Shown here: in pieces, positions 51,553 through 64,000 of the stretch
Layout: the number at the start of each line of letters is the position of its first letter
Position numbering within the stretch: the first letter of the stretch is position 1
Assembly (NCBI GenBank): GCA_017590115.1
Contig: JAGGNK010009114.1
Coordinates: 15,403,433 to 15,467,432 of the forward strand
DNA length: 64,000 bases
Direction: 5' to 3'
Origin: Montifringilla adamsi
Lineage: Eukaryota > Chordata > Aves > Passeriformes > Passeridae
Notes under the pieces: model-generated
Database searches by the model: none
Told to the model about the DNA's origin: nothing
What the model saw: only the letters and a program-made list of their open reading frames with translations
Made by a program: the position numbers and the translations under genes

Positions 51553-53711
51553 TAATGAGGATAACCTGTCTGGAGAAATCCCATCACAGTACCTGGATTA
51601 TACAAGAGGTCTAAGAGTCTTTCCCCTGCAATTTTTGAGCTTTATTACCAGCAGTAGAAGGAAGATGACCCTTGCACAGATTATTTTGTATTCATATACT
51701 ACTGTTTATTCTGCTTAAATCAGGCAGTCAATATTCTGGCATTTGAGGTAGACAGAGACATCTGGAACAATCCTACTCACTTACAACCCAGGGATTGCTA
51801 CATTCAGGAGCAAACATCAGTGTGACCTCCAGGTTATGAACTGGTGCCTCTGTGAGTGACTAACAGTCTGAAAAAGATAATGCTGTCCAGACTCTCCACG
51901 GCTGGATTCTTCAGGAACTAGCTTCAGCTCTCTTAGAATCTATCTCATTGTTTCTGTTTAAGTGACATCTGGCATGAAAGGATGAATCTCATCTCCCCAC
52001 ACTGCTCCATACAGATGGGAAATGACAGCAATGCTAAATTGTTTTCAAGTGAAAGCATTATACAGTGAAATTGCCACCTTAGACCTGTAACAGACCTTTT
52101 ACACACAATCATCATTCTCCTGAAATCCCTCTGTTTCATTCATATCCAACAACCAGGAGTATACATCAGGAGTTCCCAGTTGTGGTCTCTGGTTGTGACT
52201 GGATGCACCATAATCTGCTGCTATGGAACACCCAAATTTTCTGATGCACGTGGGTTGAAGGCTTTTCTTTGATTTTGGCTCAGTACTGATATAAGGATAA
52301 AACATATAAAGTACATAAATATAAATCTCATCATTGATATAATATCCAGGATGCTTCATAAGGCCTGTTTCACTACTCTGTCAGGACAGTGATAGCACCT
52401 CAAGTCACTAAGGTTATTTGTACCCATGCTGATCCCTTCTTCTGATCACGCTGATGCACCACAAGATAGAGCTCACAGGCTCAGTGCTTAGGGATGACAC
52501 ATTTTTCTCAGACCTCTGCTGAACCCAACATCTGTGTTTATGGATAAATTCTTCGTAACTCAGCTCACACATGAGCAAGTTGTGGCTACATGACTAAGGA
52601 TACTGGGAAATAACATGTGAAGGATGTACTCACTTTGGACAACCAAATTATTTCTCTTTTAGATCTGATGGGAGTTTAAAACTTCATTTCATTGTTTTAA
52701 TTTTGGCCTTTAGATGTTAAAAGTATAGGTTGGTATATGTGTATGATTGAGAAACAAGAATCCTAATGCAATGATGGTTCACAAAACAGAAAAATGAGAG
52801 TACATTTGGCAAAGACCAAGGCATCTCCTAGATGTGAATGTCTTTAAAATGAAACTTTACACAGGAATGAAAGCATTCAATTAAAATTGATACTATGAGA
52901 ACTGCAAAAAGAGTCTTGCTTTGGAAACAATCAAGAAATAAAATAGTTCATTTTCCAAGAATGTTCTGAGTAAGTGAATGACGACCAATAAAAGACCAAA
53001 TATCAGCATGCCTGCTTTCCTTTGAAGAAGTGCTGCTCTTTGTGATCCATTCATTTCACAGAATGGTACTTGGTAATTTGCTCAGAGAACATTTTTGAAG
53101 GAATGTATCTAACATTTCCAATTACATCTTGAAGACTTGACACAAAGAGGGATGAGAAAGGTCTTGAAAATGGGGAAATGAATAAATAATTCAGGCTGCT
53201 CTTCCTCCTCCCCCCACCCCTAACCCACCTTCCCTGCATCCCTCCCCCCATTTAACTTGTGAACAATCTGATCTGTTGAAGTTATTAGGAGGCTTTATTT
53301 AGTAACTATCATCATCAGATAGCAGGTTCTGAATATAATAAACCTACTCAGGAATGAGAATCCAGTGTTTGGTACCTAATATCTAAATGAGCTCTCAGAT
53401 GCATGTATATCTCAGCTGAACAGAATAGTTTTAAGTAAGTGATAAGAGTGAGCAGGAAAGACATTCACTGCTATCATAATCAAGCACTTCATAATGTAAT
53501 TAATTAGATAAAGCCATAATGCACCATAGACAAATACTGGTGTTGAATAAGTATTCACATACTGTTTCTTCAGACACAAGGCTGGGTATTGTATTTTGCT
53601 GTGCTGTCATTCAAGATCCTTGTAATCTATGTAATTGATTCCTGGATTTCATTAGCCAATGCAATATGCTGTGAAAGGGCAAATGTATTTATGGGTTATC
53701 TAATCTAAGAC
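51553..53711. other. Unique AT-rich sequence
   Basis: No gene or repeat family is recognised. A C-rich stretch (CCTCCCCCCACCCC) lies near 53205-53220. Confidence 0.6.
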
Positions 53712-54047
53712 AGGAGAAGAAGAGGGAAGACATGAGAGAAATCTTAAAATATGTAAGAAACAGCTGCCAGAAAGGAAGGAATAATTTGTTCCCTTCCATT
53801 CTCACTTAGAAAAAGACATACTGAGTTTAAATTCCAACAAGGGAAATTTGCTTTAGATATCTGGGAAACAACTTTGTCAGAGAAAGGAGACTGGCTTAAG
53901 GGTCTTGTTGAATCTGTGCAGCTCTGGAGTCTTCATTTGTATAACCAGTCCTTGTCAGAAATGGTTCAAGAGTAGCCCATCCTGCCCTGGGACAAGATGA
54001 AGGACTACACAGCTCCTGAAGGACTCTGCCAATGTAATTTTCTCCTT
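53712..54047 (+). mobile_element. Ancient CR1 LINE 3' end
   Basis: Degenerate CR1 blocks in order: GGAAGACATGAGAGAAATCT, AAATATGTAAGAAACAGCTG, GGAAGGAATAATTTGTTCCC, TTTAAATTCCAACAAGGGAA, TTGCTTTAGATATCTGGGAA, TTGTCAGAAATGGTTCAAGA and CATCCTGCCCTGGGACAAGA, then a remnant of the terminal block, CCAATGTAATTTTCT. It is of similar age to the copy at 48311 and in the same orientation. Confidence 0.82.
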
Positions 54048-54683
54048 GAAATTTTCTCTGGTGCAACATATTACATTTCCCTTTTAGTCTCCATCTCCTC
54101 ATTCCAGCAGGATATTACTGAAATTACAGAAAATGTGCAATGAAAGCAGAATGTGTGTTCTCCCCTCAGCTCACCTCTGGGAGAATAACATTTTCTAGCA
54201 TTGCATGTATCAATTTGAGGTGAGCCTCACTTCCCACGTGTGATTTGCACTTACAGCAAACACATGGGGGCTGTGCTGGAGTGAAAGAGTCTCCCAGTCT
54301 CAGCTGTCCAGGAGAACTGAACCTTCCACTTACCTTTCAGTGGCATGTTGCTCAAATGATAAGCTTTACAAAGTTCTAAAAGAATCTTGCTTTTAACAAG
54401 TGCACTAAAAGCTCCTTTTTGAAGCATGCATTAAACAAAGCTCTCAGCAAGAACGTGTGTCTGAATGGACACTGTGAAACCTGCAATCTGAAGAAGCCTC
54501 AATAAAAAATCAAATCCTTTCTGGCACTGTTTTCTGCACTGGCATGTGTTTATTCTCTCTGGGAGGTCTTCTCTTTAGCACTCTGTGTCTGGAATGCAAA
54601 AGGAGAAAGAATTTCCTTTTCTAAAGCAAAGGAAGTTTTCCTGGAAAGTTTTCTCTGGAATATCTTTTTAAAGTCCTTAAAAG
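54048..54683. other. Unique sequence
   Basis: No gene is recognised. A perfect AAAG/GTAAGT donor lies on the minus strand at 54328-54333 after a 42-nt exon-like piece, discussed in the findings. Confidence 0.55.
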
Positions 54684-54762
54684 TTTGTTGTTTTTCTTTT
54701 TGTTCGTTTGGGGGTTTTTTGTTTGTTTGTTTGTTTTGTCGTCTTTTGGGGTTTTTTTTTCC
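54684..54762 (+). repeat. T/G-rich low-complexity tract
   Basis: It contains TTTGTTTGTTTGTTTG and several T runs. The lysine-rich open frame on the other strand is an artefact. Confidence 0.9.
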
Positions 54763-57700
54763 TTCTTAGAAGTGTCTGCTTTCTTGAAAATCTCAGTCTT
54801 AAAGAATTTTGACAGTCCTTTGTAGAAGTTTGAGTATCCTGCATTTCCCTTTCATGACTCTTGCCACGGCTTCCCACTCAGATAATTTCTTCTGTGTTGT
54901 TTGTCATGCCAGGACTCCCTCAGCACATATGGGAAACTTGTAACTGAGACATTGAGGGTGAACCATGGCAAGTACAAACCCCATGGAAGACTGTGAGGAT
55001 GACAGAGCGAAGCAAGGAGCTGTTGCTGCACTCTGTGTGCTCTGAAGGAGATGTCATGGGGAGAAGAAGATGCCCATGTGTATTGCAAGTGCTGGTGTGG
55101 ATCACTGCAACACTCCTGAACAATTTAAGACCTGGATAACACTTCTTCTTGGTGCACAAAAACCAAGTTAGCAAGGAATTTTTCTGTGCAGTTTTAACAG
55201 CAAATTGAGTTGGTGTTTGCCTAGGGGTGCTGTCTAACCTCCAGAACTGCCCTCAACATCATGGCATAAAATGGACAAAACCCTCAAGTTTTGAAATAAC
55301 ATTTTGTGAGTGAAATGATGGAAGCTAAAGATTGGGTTTGTATAACAGAGAGTGTTGACAAAAATGACTCCCAAATTGTTTTCTCATGAGGTACAATTTT
55401 GCCAGACTTATTGACTGACATCAAATCCTGACAAGAACTACAAAGAAACCATTGCTATAATACCATGCCAGCACTGGCTGTGCTCAGAGCTATTTCATAC
55501 AGGTCTCACACACAATTTAATAATTTTATAATCAGAAAACATTTGCACTTGGTCACATACCTCCTGCAGGCAGCCCCTCAGTCTCTGACAATTGAATCAG
55601 ACATGCAGATTTCAGGCAACTGTAAGAAAATCGCTAGCTATCCAGAACTATTTCCAAAAATAAGAAAAATAAATACATGCACAATAGTTCTCACCTGGGA
55701 CTCTCTGTCATTTTGGGTTTTGCATGCTCTCAAAATGTGAGTATTAGATGGCTTGCCCCTGTTTAGAACTTCTGCCTTCTATACAAATATTTTTGTATAA
55801 ACCTCAGGTCAGCAATTTGCTCTTTTATTGTCTCTTCAGTTAAAAGTGCTTTAACATCACCAGGCTGGAGAGTGTCTCATGCAAAGTCTATCCTGGCTTC
55901 TGACTTTGGTGAACAGTGTGGTTTTCCAGGGGTTAATAAGGCTGAACCTCCCTCTGTATCACTTAGGTACATCTCCACTCTTGGCAACAGTCTTTTGTTC
56001 TGTCACATTTCATTTACTCCAGCATTGCTCCAGATGACACTAATGATGTTGAAAGTCAGCAGGATGCTGTTAATAAATGTGGTCCAGAGGCCTGCTATGT
56101 ATGTGACCTTTATCTTTCAAATGACCTGTGTAAATTCAGTCCAGTCAATACACCTAGATAGATTGCTGTGTTTCCAGGGCTATGAAATTACGTTAGAAAA
56201 TTCCAGGACATGAGAAATTGAGGGGATTGCCTGCCTGAAACTGGCCATAGCTGTGTTTGTCTGTCGGCACTCACTGATGTGATACTTGGATCCATCACAC
56301 CTCAACATGAATGGATGAGGATGTATGTAGCTGCCTGCTGAAAGTTATTAAAAATCTTAACTGTGCATTATTCCCTGTATCCTAAGCTTTATCTTGATGT
56401 GGTTACTCAGAGTTTCATTAAAAGAGAATACAGACACAAGCCCAAGAAGATCTCTGTCCTACTGAACTTGCAGATAGGTTGCAGGTATGATGTCTGAAGG
56501 CATTTATGGCTGTAGTATGAGATTACAGGATTTTTGGCAGAACACCACTTGAAAGAGCACCCAATATCTCAAGTCACCACTGAGAAACATATATTGCCTT
56601 GAAAAAGACATATACATGGTTCCCCTTCAGAAAAAATATTGATTAGCTTCCTTAAATGCTATAAGAAAATGAGAAGAGAGGGCTGATTGTTGTCAGACCA
56701 GGAGTACTGGTAACCTAATACAGAGCCCCCAAAAGGGTCAGGTTTGGATGCTTAAGGAAAAATTAATACAAGCCTGACAGTAAGGATTCTTTCCTGGTTA
56801 TGTGGTCTCTGTGTTTTATCCTGCCCCCTATCTTCTGGTGAACAGTTCTGGGACAACGACTACATTTAAAGCTTGATTGCTACTCAGATCTGACTTAATT
56901 GTTGGTAATTTGTTTAAGACAATAATAACAAGATAAATAAATCCACTTATATATGTTTGAAATATTAATACAATCAGGTCTTCTGATAAGATAGGCTGAT
57001 GTCATTTTTAATGTTCATGTTAAAGTGGTGCCACATTTACTTTCTGGAAACACTTGGGCAGCAGAGCATAGCTGGAGAAAAATGCTCATGAATAGCAAAT
57101 ATTAAGCTTGAATGCTTGGATATTCCCTGAAGAGGGGTTCCAGGTTGTCTATTCCATTTTGTCATTTGCAGCTCCTTCTCTAGCTGTACACAGTATAAAT
57201 CAGCCAAAAGCAAAGGAGTCAGCAGTAAGGAAATTGAAATAGGCCAAAACCAAAATTCACACTGCAGCACATCATTCACTAAATGATAAAAAAACAAGAA
57301 TAGTGTCTGGAGTGAAAATATACAGGAAAGAAGAAACTCATTTACAAATATGGTTTATAAATAACAAAACAAACGGTTGTTTTTACTTTTTTATAACCAT
57401 TTGACTGTGATCAAAATGTTAGTGTCCATTTTATCACTTTTGTGGAAAGAGGACAAAATTAAATATTAGTACTACTTGAACAGTAAGTACTGGCTTGTCA
57501 AAAATCACCCTGAGTGGTGTCAAAACTCCATATCCTTTCCAAAGGGCATTTAGCTCTCACCATTTCAGCAGGGCCATCCTCACCTGAGCAGCGAGCCTGC
57601 ACATGCTGCTTTGGCTGTTCCAATTCATATGTACAGTCTAATTCTGCAAATACATCTTTCATGTTCTGCATTGCAAAGGTGGTTTTTAGATTTTCTGAGA

Positions 57701-59585
57701 CAAAAGATTCATGCAAATAGCTGATCACAAACTGATCATGTGGTTGGATGGATGTACCTCATTAAGGATCTTATGGGGCAGAAATTGATGGAAATGATTG
57801 ATCCATAGACAGAGATCAATGCAGAAACAGTTAAGAAGTCTGATTTAACTTTTCAAGCTTCAATCTCATCTTAAACATGAGGTCTGCCCTCTCAAGAAAG
57901 TCTCTGAAAAGCCTCACATGTAACATCAGTCTCATGAGAGTTGTCTTCTCCATGCTAGTAAACTTCATTCCAGCTGTCAAAAAATGTTATACATAAAATG
58001 AGAAATATCAAATAATGTTTGATTAGTTAATCACCAGGATGGTAATGTTAAAAATACATGAAAATTTTAATAGCATTTGGATAAAAATTTCCTGTCTACC
58101 CCATCTCTTTCCATAATGTTAAATTTTGATGTTTTAATGTTACACACTCACTGCAGAAAATATATGTCCTGTCAGATGGTAACACCATTTCTTCCTTTTA
58201 AATATCCTCTGATTCACACAACCAACCAGTTTTCAGTTATGTTACTGTCTTTCTTCAGATGCAAATTAATAGGGGAAGACAAAATTAAGAATCTATAACA
58301 ATTGGCATTTTCTCATCCCTCCTCTAGTAATAAGCTGATCCTGTCAGAGAATATCAGTTAAAGGGAAAGAAGCAGAATAACACTGAACAAAATTACTCAA
58401 TATTAGGTTAAACAAGTGCAACTGATGCCAGGGAGATGTTAAATACACAGTATTTTCCTGATGAGTTTAAACAGTAAAGTGTATTTTCCCTCAGTAAGGT
58501 AACAGGAAACGGTAAACTAACAGCACTGATCATTTAAAATGTGACTCAGGATATAAGGATATAACAAAATGTTTTAAAGAAGAAATTATAACACTGCCCA
58601 ATCATTAAGATCATGTTGTTTAAAAGAATTATAAGCAATTACAGAGAAAAAGTAATTTAAGGGTGTCAGGTGAAATATTACTTTATTTCTTTAAACAAAT
58701 TGACTATATCAACAAACATTTTTTGAATTCCAGAAATGCAATAAATTTCATTATCTTAAGTTCATCCAAATAACTGCATTCCACCACTGGAATGGAGCAT
58801 TAACAATAGTATCAGCATTCTAGTTAGTCTAGTTACCCCAAACTTTAATAGAAATAACCTGTAGGATTTGACTGAGTGTGATATTGCTAGAGAAGCCTTG
58901 AATTTAAACTGTCTGGATAAGGAAAATTGCACAGTTTGTGAAGGCAGTTTTCAATAAAATGGAAATTTTGCTTCTATCCCATTTAGCTGTCAAAAGGCCA
59001 CTTCTAATTCTTTCATAAAGCTGTTGCCTATAGAGCAAAGATAAAGACTTGGAAAACCCTCCCAACAAAATTCCATTGTAAATAACCAAAATATAGCAAC
59101 TAGAAAAACTATCCTGATTTTCTAATTTCCTTTGGTTTTAGTTTAATTTGTGCGTGTTATTTCTTGATGAGACTTAAAAATGTTTAAAAAAAGCTGATGA
59201 TGATTTATTCTAATTGATTATTAGATTGCAGCAAGGTTATTAAACACATTCATTTTGTTAAGATTTTAAACTGGAAACAGCAGAGAAAAAGCAGAGTGAC
59301 ATGTAAATGAATGACATGATAAGCAAATTTAAAAAATTTACTGTTGAAGTTGCAGAGAAACCAACATAAAAATAGATTAAAAACTATAATCAGAAGCTCT
59401 GGACAAAGCTGAAATAAAGATTGGAAATTTTACACGATGAGGGAAAATTGAATGTCCCTTTCCTAGCAAAAATGTTGCTTCTTGGCCTCACATTTGCAGA
59501 ACATAATGATCATATATACTGAGAAAAATTTCACATTAAAGACACAACTGGCATTAACTGAGTGACTAGAAGAATTGGCTGAGCC
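54763..59585. other. Long unique stretch
   Basis: About 4.8 kb with no gene or repeat family recognised. The largest open frame (55872-56213, plus, 113 codons) has no domain features. Confidence 0.6.
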
Positions 59586-59634
59586 TTTTTTTTTGGTGTG
59601 TGGGGGAGTTTTTTTGATTTTTTTTTTTTTTTTC
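59586..59634 (+). repeat. T-rich tract with a GTGTGTGGGGG insert
   Basis: Two T runs flank a short G-rich word and are followed by CCTGCAG. The tract also resembles a polypyrimidine/acceptor signal, but no exon follows convincingly. Confidence 0.9.
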
Positions 59635-60576
59635 CTGCAGCCCTACATGGGATACAATGCATTATCTGTATGCACTTTATCTCATCAAAGTACAGAAAGA
59701 ATTAGCATCCAACACACGCTTCTGAAGATTTTAAGCCCAGAATACACTATACTCCTCATGTGACCTTGTATATAATACACACCAGGGTGTTCACACAGGT
59801 GTTTGAATGAGCAGGGCTATTTTCCCTAATTATAGTGCTGCCTTTCACCCATGCTGATCCTGCACTGTGCACTACAGAAATCATAATACAGACACACACA
59901 GACCTAGAAAGGTCTGAGAAGGGTGCCAATATTCACTCAAAATATAAGAAGTTTCTGGGTGTCAGATATTGACCTGGCTCATTGACCCTTTACAATACTC
60001 CCTGAGGAGATTTCCTGTTTCTTCCTTCTTGCTGGAGGGTGGGTGTCAGAGGAGATAGCAGCGCTCTCATCTCTCTGTCCCTTCTCAGGATCACAGAATG
60101 CTTGAACAAAAATGTTCAGTACCCTCACACAAATCATTCTTCAGAACCTGGCTTGTGCCCCTCTTCAAAGCAGTTGCTTTACACCATGGATGAACAACAA
60201 TCATGAATGGCATACCCACTGATTTGGAACACAATACCTGCATATTTTTAGACATTAGGAAAATTCCTGTGGTGCTCTGGGTTTCAAGAAAAAACATTCT
60301 TCAGGATAAGAAAGCAAAAGAAAATCTTAGTGAAGGAAAGGCTTTCCTTACATAAGGGAAGGTTCCTGTTTCTTCAAGAAAACAAATAGAAATCTGCCTT
60401 CTGGAAGGGTGGAATTTCAGGTCCAGGAGCAGGAGTTCAATATTGGAGGTGTGAGGAAAACAAATCAGAGACGTCCTGTTTCCCAGTTCTCTAAGCTGCA
60501 GAAAGATGAGAGCCACAAGATCTGTGATAGTCAAGGGGAGCTCCCTGCAGCTGCCAGGGGAAATTGCTGGGATGGG
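59635..60576. other. Unique sequence upstream of a solo LTR
   Basis: No gene is recognised. Confidence 0.6.
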
Positions 60577-60984
60577 TGTCACCATGATATTTTTATGAAA
60601 ATCCTTTGTTAGGATTTTTGTCTTATTTTAGCTGAGAAGCCTCAGAAAAAAAATGTAAACAATAACTATCTGATGGCTGTGGAATGTGGTCTGGAGGTTG
60701 TTTACCAACAGGTGCAACTTTGATTAGTCCATGTGAAATTGTTTCCACTTAATGACCAACCACAGACCAACTGCATCAACTCTCTGAGCAGTCACACGTT
60801 TTTGTTATGCATTCCATTCCATTCCTTTCTAGCTTTCTGATAGATCCTTTATTCTTTTTAGTATAGTTTTAGTATAGCATTTTAATATAATATAATATCA
60901 TAACATAATAAATCAGCCTTCTAAAACATGAAGTCAAGATTCTCATCTCTTCCCTCATTTTGGGGACCCTCAAACACAACCACA
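60577..60984 (+). mobile_element. Solo LTR of an endogenous retrovirus
   Basis: It starts TGTCACCATGATATTTTTAT and ends CAAACACAACCACA, so it has the TG...CA termini of an LTR. Internal blocks match, from memory, an LTR family abundant in songbird genomes: GAAAATCCTTTGTTAGGATT, TGAGAAGCCTCAGAAAAAAA, ATGTAAACAATAACTATCTG, CAACAGGTGCAACTTTGATT, TTTTAGTATAGTTTTAGTAT, the polyadenylation hexamer AATAAA at 60907-60912, and GAAGTCAAGATTCTCATCTC followed by TTCCCTCATTTTGGGGACC. The hexamer sets the sense as plus. There is no second LTR and no internal retroviral region in the window, so it is a solo LTR left by recombination. No exact target-site duplication is visible (ATGGG to the left, GGGTG to the right). 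Confidence 0.88.
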
Positions 60985-62459
60985 GGGTGGGTGCAGAGAG
61001 AAATGTAGTAAAAGACCTCTCAGTGCCTTTGCATTCAGTCCCTACCCCATGTCTACCCCAGCCTAGCAGAGAGGGTTGTTGATTATTCAGCCACTATTGG
61101 TGATGAATCAGGCATCAGAGCTGTACTTGGATTGTTCAGGGGAAACATGAAGTGGATAATTTCCCAATGGCCATGGGCTTCAAGGACACTGGAGGAAGCC
61201 AAACATTTTGGAGGCATCTCTTCTGAACAATGCCTTTCTTTACAGGCAGGGCCATTCAGTCAGAGCTGTTTGGGGGTGTGTGTGCTGTCTGTGCAGGTTC
61301 TCATGGGTGAGTCTCAGGGTGTGGATTCACTCAGCCAGTTCCTGACCTGTCTTTTGCCAGGGATATATTTTAGCTTTCCTTTCTTGAGTGCTGGGACAAA
61401 GTACCTCCTGAAGGAATTGCCTCTTAGTCTGGCCTGGGTACAATGCTCACAGATTCCTGGAAATGGTAGTTTACAGTAGGTTTTCTATTATTATGGGGTG
61501 GCAGCATGTCCTCTTCTATAGTGAATATGACCTGTCACAATAACATGAGAAGTAAACGTGGTGGAATTTCATCTGCCAGCCTGGTGTGGATATGACTTGT
61601 GTACAAATTGAGTAAAAACTATGCTAAACTGAAACAGAATATTTCACTGAGAGATGGTGACTGATCTACTGGTATGGATCATTGCCTCTTTCATCAGGTA
61701 AAGACAAGAACATGTGAATTAATTCATTAATTCTGTTTCACTACAATGGGTACACTTGCAACTCAGAGATGAAGCACTGTTATCATCAGAAAATAAACAG
61801 CAGAAAATAGTGGGACACATAATAAGCAACATTAAACAATAAGGAAAAGTAGTCTAGTCCTTTTTCAGCAAAATTCTTAACTGTGTGCATCACTGTAAGC
61901 ATGTGAACAGTCCTGTTGATATCAGTGAAGTCAATCCTGCTCCTCATCTCACTGTTTTGTTCAATGGGATCCAAAAGGATAGCAGGCAACAAAGCTTGGT
62001 TTGTGATATTTTGGAGAGAAGATAACAGTGGCTCTAAACCTTACAATAATTAGCATTAACAACAGATTTCTCTTTCCATAGCAAAGATTGTCCCTAATCC
62101 AGCAAGGGATTAAAAATATCATTATTTTGCTGTCACCTTTTTGCTAGGTCCTTTTCCATCTAGTTGACAACTGAGATAACAGACAAGGAGACTATCCACC
62201 TGATATACAGTTTTCCTTTCCTTCAGAATGATCTGTGACAGTTTTCACTTGTGACAGGCAGATTGGGTTAAAGCAGCCTTTGCTTCTCAAGTTCAGCCCC
62301 AGAATAGGAATGCTTCTATTTCCTTGACCTGCATTATTTTAGAGAACACTTGTAAGACTTAGGAGAAAATAAAAACTCAACTCACCTTCCAGACTATAAA
62401 GGACACACAAGCGGAGTTCATACAGGACAGAAACTACTGAGAAGCAGCAGGCAGAGAAG
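60985..62459. other. Unique sequence
   Basis: No gene is recognised. A 61-nt exon-like piece at 61246-61306 (+) lies between a CTTTCTTTACAG acceptor and a GTGAGT donor. It falls inside a 115-codon open frame with no domain features. Confidence 0.5.
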
Positions 62460-62476
62460 CAAACAAACAAACAAAA
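62460..62476 (+). repeat. (AAAC)n short microsatellite
   Basis: Four CAAA units. Confidence 0.9.
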
Positions 62477-62526
62477 CCTCAAGTCAAAGAAGAAGCAGCC
62501 TCAGCAGGTCACTAAGAGGGGACGTT

Positions 62527-62553
62527 TTGCTTGCTTGCTTGCTTGCTTGCTTG
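62527..62553 (+). repeat. (TTGC)n microsatellite
   Basis: Nearly seven uninterrupted TTGC units. Confidence 0.97.
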
Positions 62554-64000
62554 AAGTAGTCAAGTCCTAGAGCAGTTCTCACTGTCCCAATTAAACTGCA
62601 GACAGCTGGTTACATCCCTGAGAAGTGAGAGGAGGCAGTTGCTGTAAAAGCAGAAGAGAAGCAGAATTTGAAGCACAAAAGTAGCAGTGTGCTCATTCAG
62701 GAATCACCTGCATGGTGGGCAGCAGACACAGGAAAACTTCCACAAGGGATTCATTCTATTTTGACAAGGGTACTGCAACACTGATGTTTCTGAATACTTA
62801 ATGGATACGGGAGAAAATATGCCTGGAAGAGATTGTTAAAGAGGTTGCAGCGTTATGGGTTCCTAATTCCACTTTAAGAAAATCTACAATTTGTTAGGGC
62901 TGCTGGAGGTCAGCACATCCCTCCTCTGTGCTGGAAAGGGCTGCATGGACTCCACGTGTACAATAACACTTGTTTAGAGCCAAGGGAACACAGGTACAAC
63001 TAAAGGTACCTCTTGCTTCAGTGTGCACTCTGCTGGGCCCTGCCCTCTTGTGCTTTGAGTCTTAGGATGAGTTCATTTTTCATGGGGAGCTGCTAACACA
63101 AAATATCTAGTATAAGTGACCCAGCATGTCACAATGTTCCTTACAGTTTTATCTGTCACAGATTTAAGAGCAGAGTCAGGCTTGATTTCATTCTTCTGCA
63201 TGGAGTTTTAGTTTATGGCTCAAATTTTTTCTGACTTAAGAGTTCCCGTAGTGGAAGTCTATTACCCGTAATACCTGTAGAATCAGTGAGGAGAAACTGA
63301 AGGCCATTTTCCCATCTAAAACTTGTATTTCTTTCAAAAGAGCACTGTCTTTTCCTAAAGGCCTACACTGACTATGTTTTCATTCCATACCTACTCTATG
63401 GAGTATATTATTTGTTTTTATTTACTGACAGTGCAGATGACAGAAGTTTTTGCACTAGTGACTGTACACCAGGTAGGCTACAAAGATTCTCATGGATGTA
63501 GATCTAGTCTTCTAAACTCTAAAAGTTAATCTGTAGAGCTCAGAGTCAAATATAGAGCATGACCACCTAAATGACTGCATGGGGTCATCCCAGCCTATTG
63601 AAGATGAAGTTGAAAGTAATAATTACTCTCTTAAGCAAGTTTTAAAAGTACAAACTAACAGGACTGTACCTCTTAATTATCCACAGACCATTTTCAACAA
63701 TGAGTTTGTAATATTCATGAGGTTTGAGTTTAGAAGATTTGAAGTAGATGCCTAAACCTATGTTGCTCAGCAGACGGCCTGAATAACTTGCTATCACTCA
63801 TGCTGTGGGCAAGCTCTCCTCATCTTGCATCTTGCATATGTTTTAGTTTACCTCCGTAATTAAACATTCATTGGACAAGAAAGAGGTTAGGGGAGTCAAG
63901 CATGCGAGAGGAAAGTCAGGTTATTGCTCCAGTGGTTATTTAATTAGTTAAACAAAGTTGGACAGTTTCAAAGGACACAGCTGAGATCTAATAAGCTTGT
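62554..64000. other. Unique AT-rich sequence to the window end
   Basis: No gene, repeat family or regulatory motif stands out. Confidence 0.6.

Noticed and set aside
54677..54877. Lysine-rich basic open frame, minus strand
   Set aside because: It is an artefact of the T/G-rich low-complexity tract.

Overview
This window reads as AT-rich vertebrate nuclear DNA, most likely from a bird and probably a songbird. The support is the repeat content: several 3' ends of CR1 LINEs, which is the dominant avian retroposon, and LTR fragments that match, from memory, endogenous-retrovirus families common in passerine genomes. There are no bacterial-style operons. No long open frame stands out: the longest is 132 codons, which is about what chance allows in sequence this AT-rich. 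No known protein-coding gene, tRNA, rRNA or CRISPR array is recognisable. The window is best read as a gene desert or the inside of one or more very long introns.

Layout. 1-190 is a long T/TTG low-complexity tract. 2375-3194 is a composite of a truncated ERVL-type LTR joined directly to a 5'-truncated CR1. Other CR1 pieces lie at 9548-9652 (+), 18361-18595 (-), 48311-48656 (+, old) and 53712-54047 (+, old), with a doubtful one near 24560-24690. A 121-bp direct duplication lies at 22310-22560. An AT-rich tandem palindrome lies at 28633-28711. A 38-base A run starts at 32650, and an A-rich purine tract covers 39535-39629. A perfect 15-bp hairpin lies at 42926-42962. A complete solo LTR, about 408 bp, lies at 60577-60984. 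Microsatellites (ATT/GTT, AAC, GA, AAAC, TTGC) and T- or A-rich tracts are scattered throughout. Everything else is unique-looking non-coding sequence.

Possible genic signal. Two short open segments carry good splice signals on both sides. One is on the minus strand at 14584-14707: an acceptor, a short leader, an ATG in good context, a 38-codon signal-peptide-like sequence with an N-glycosylation sequon, then a perfect GTAAGT donor in phase 0. The other is on the plus strand at 922-1077: 156 nt, phase 1 to phase 1, open throughout, with several CpGs. I could not match either to a known family. Weaker exon-like pieces are listed as findings. All exon calls are inferences from splice grammar and reading frame and need RNA or comparative data.

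Regulatory candidates by motif only: a strong CTCF-core match at 31090-31103 (minus strand), a SOX-type palindrome cluster near 50850-50880, and a homeobox/E-box-rich block near 27996-28090. I see no evidence of a novel multi-gene system in this window.
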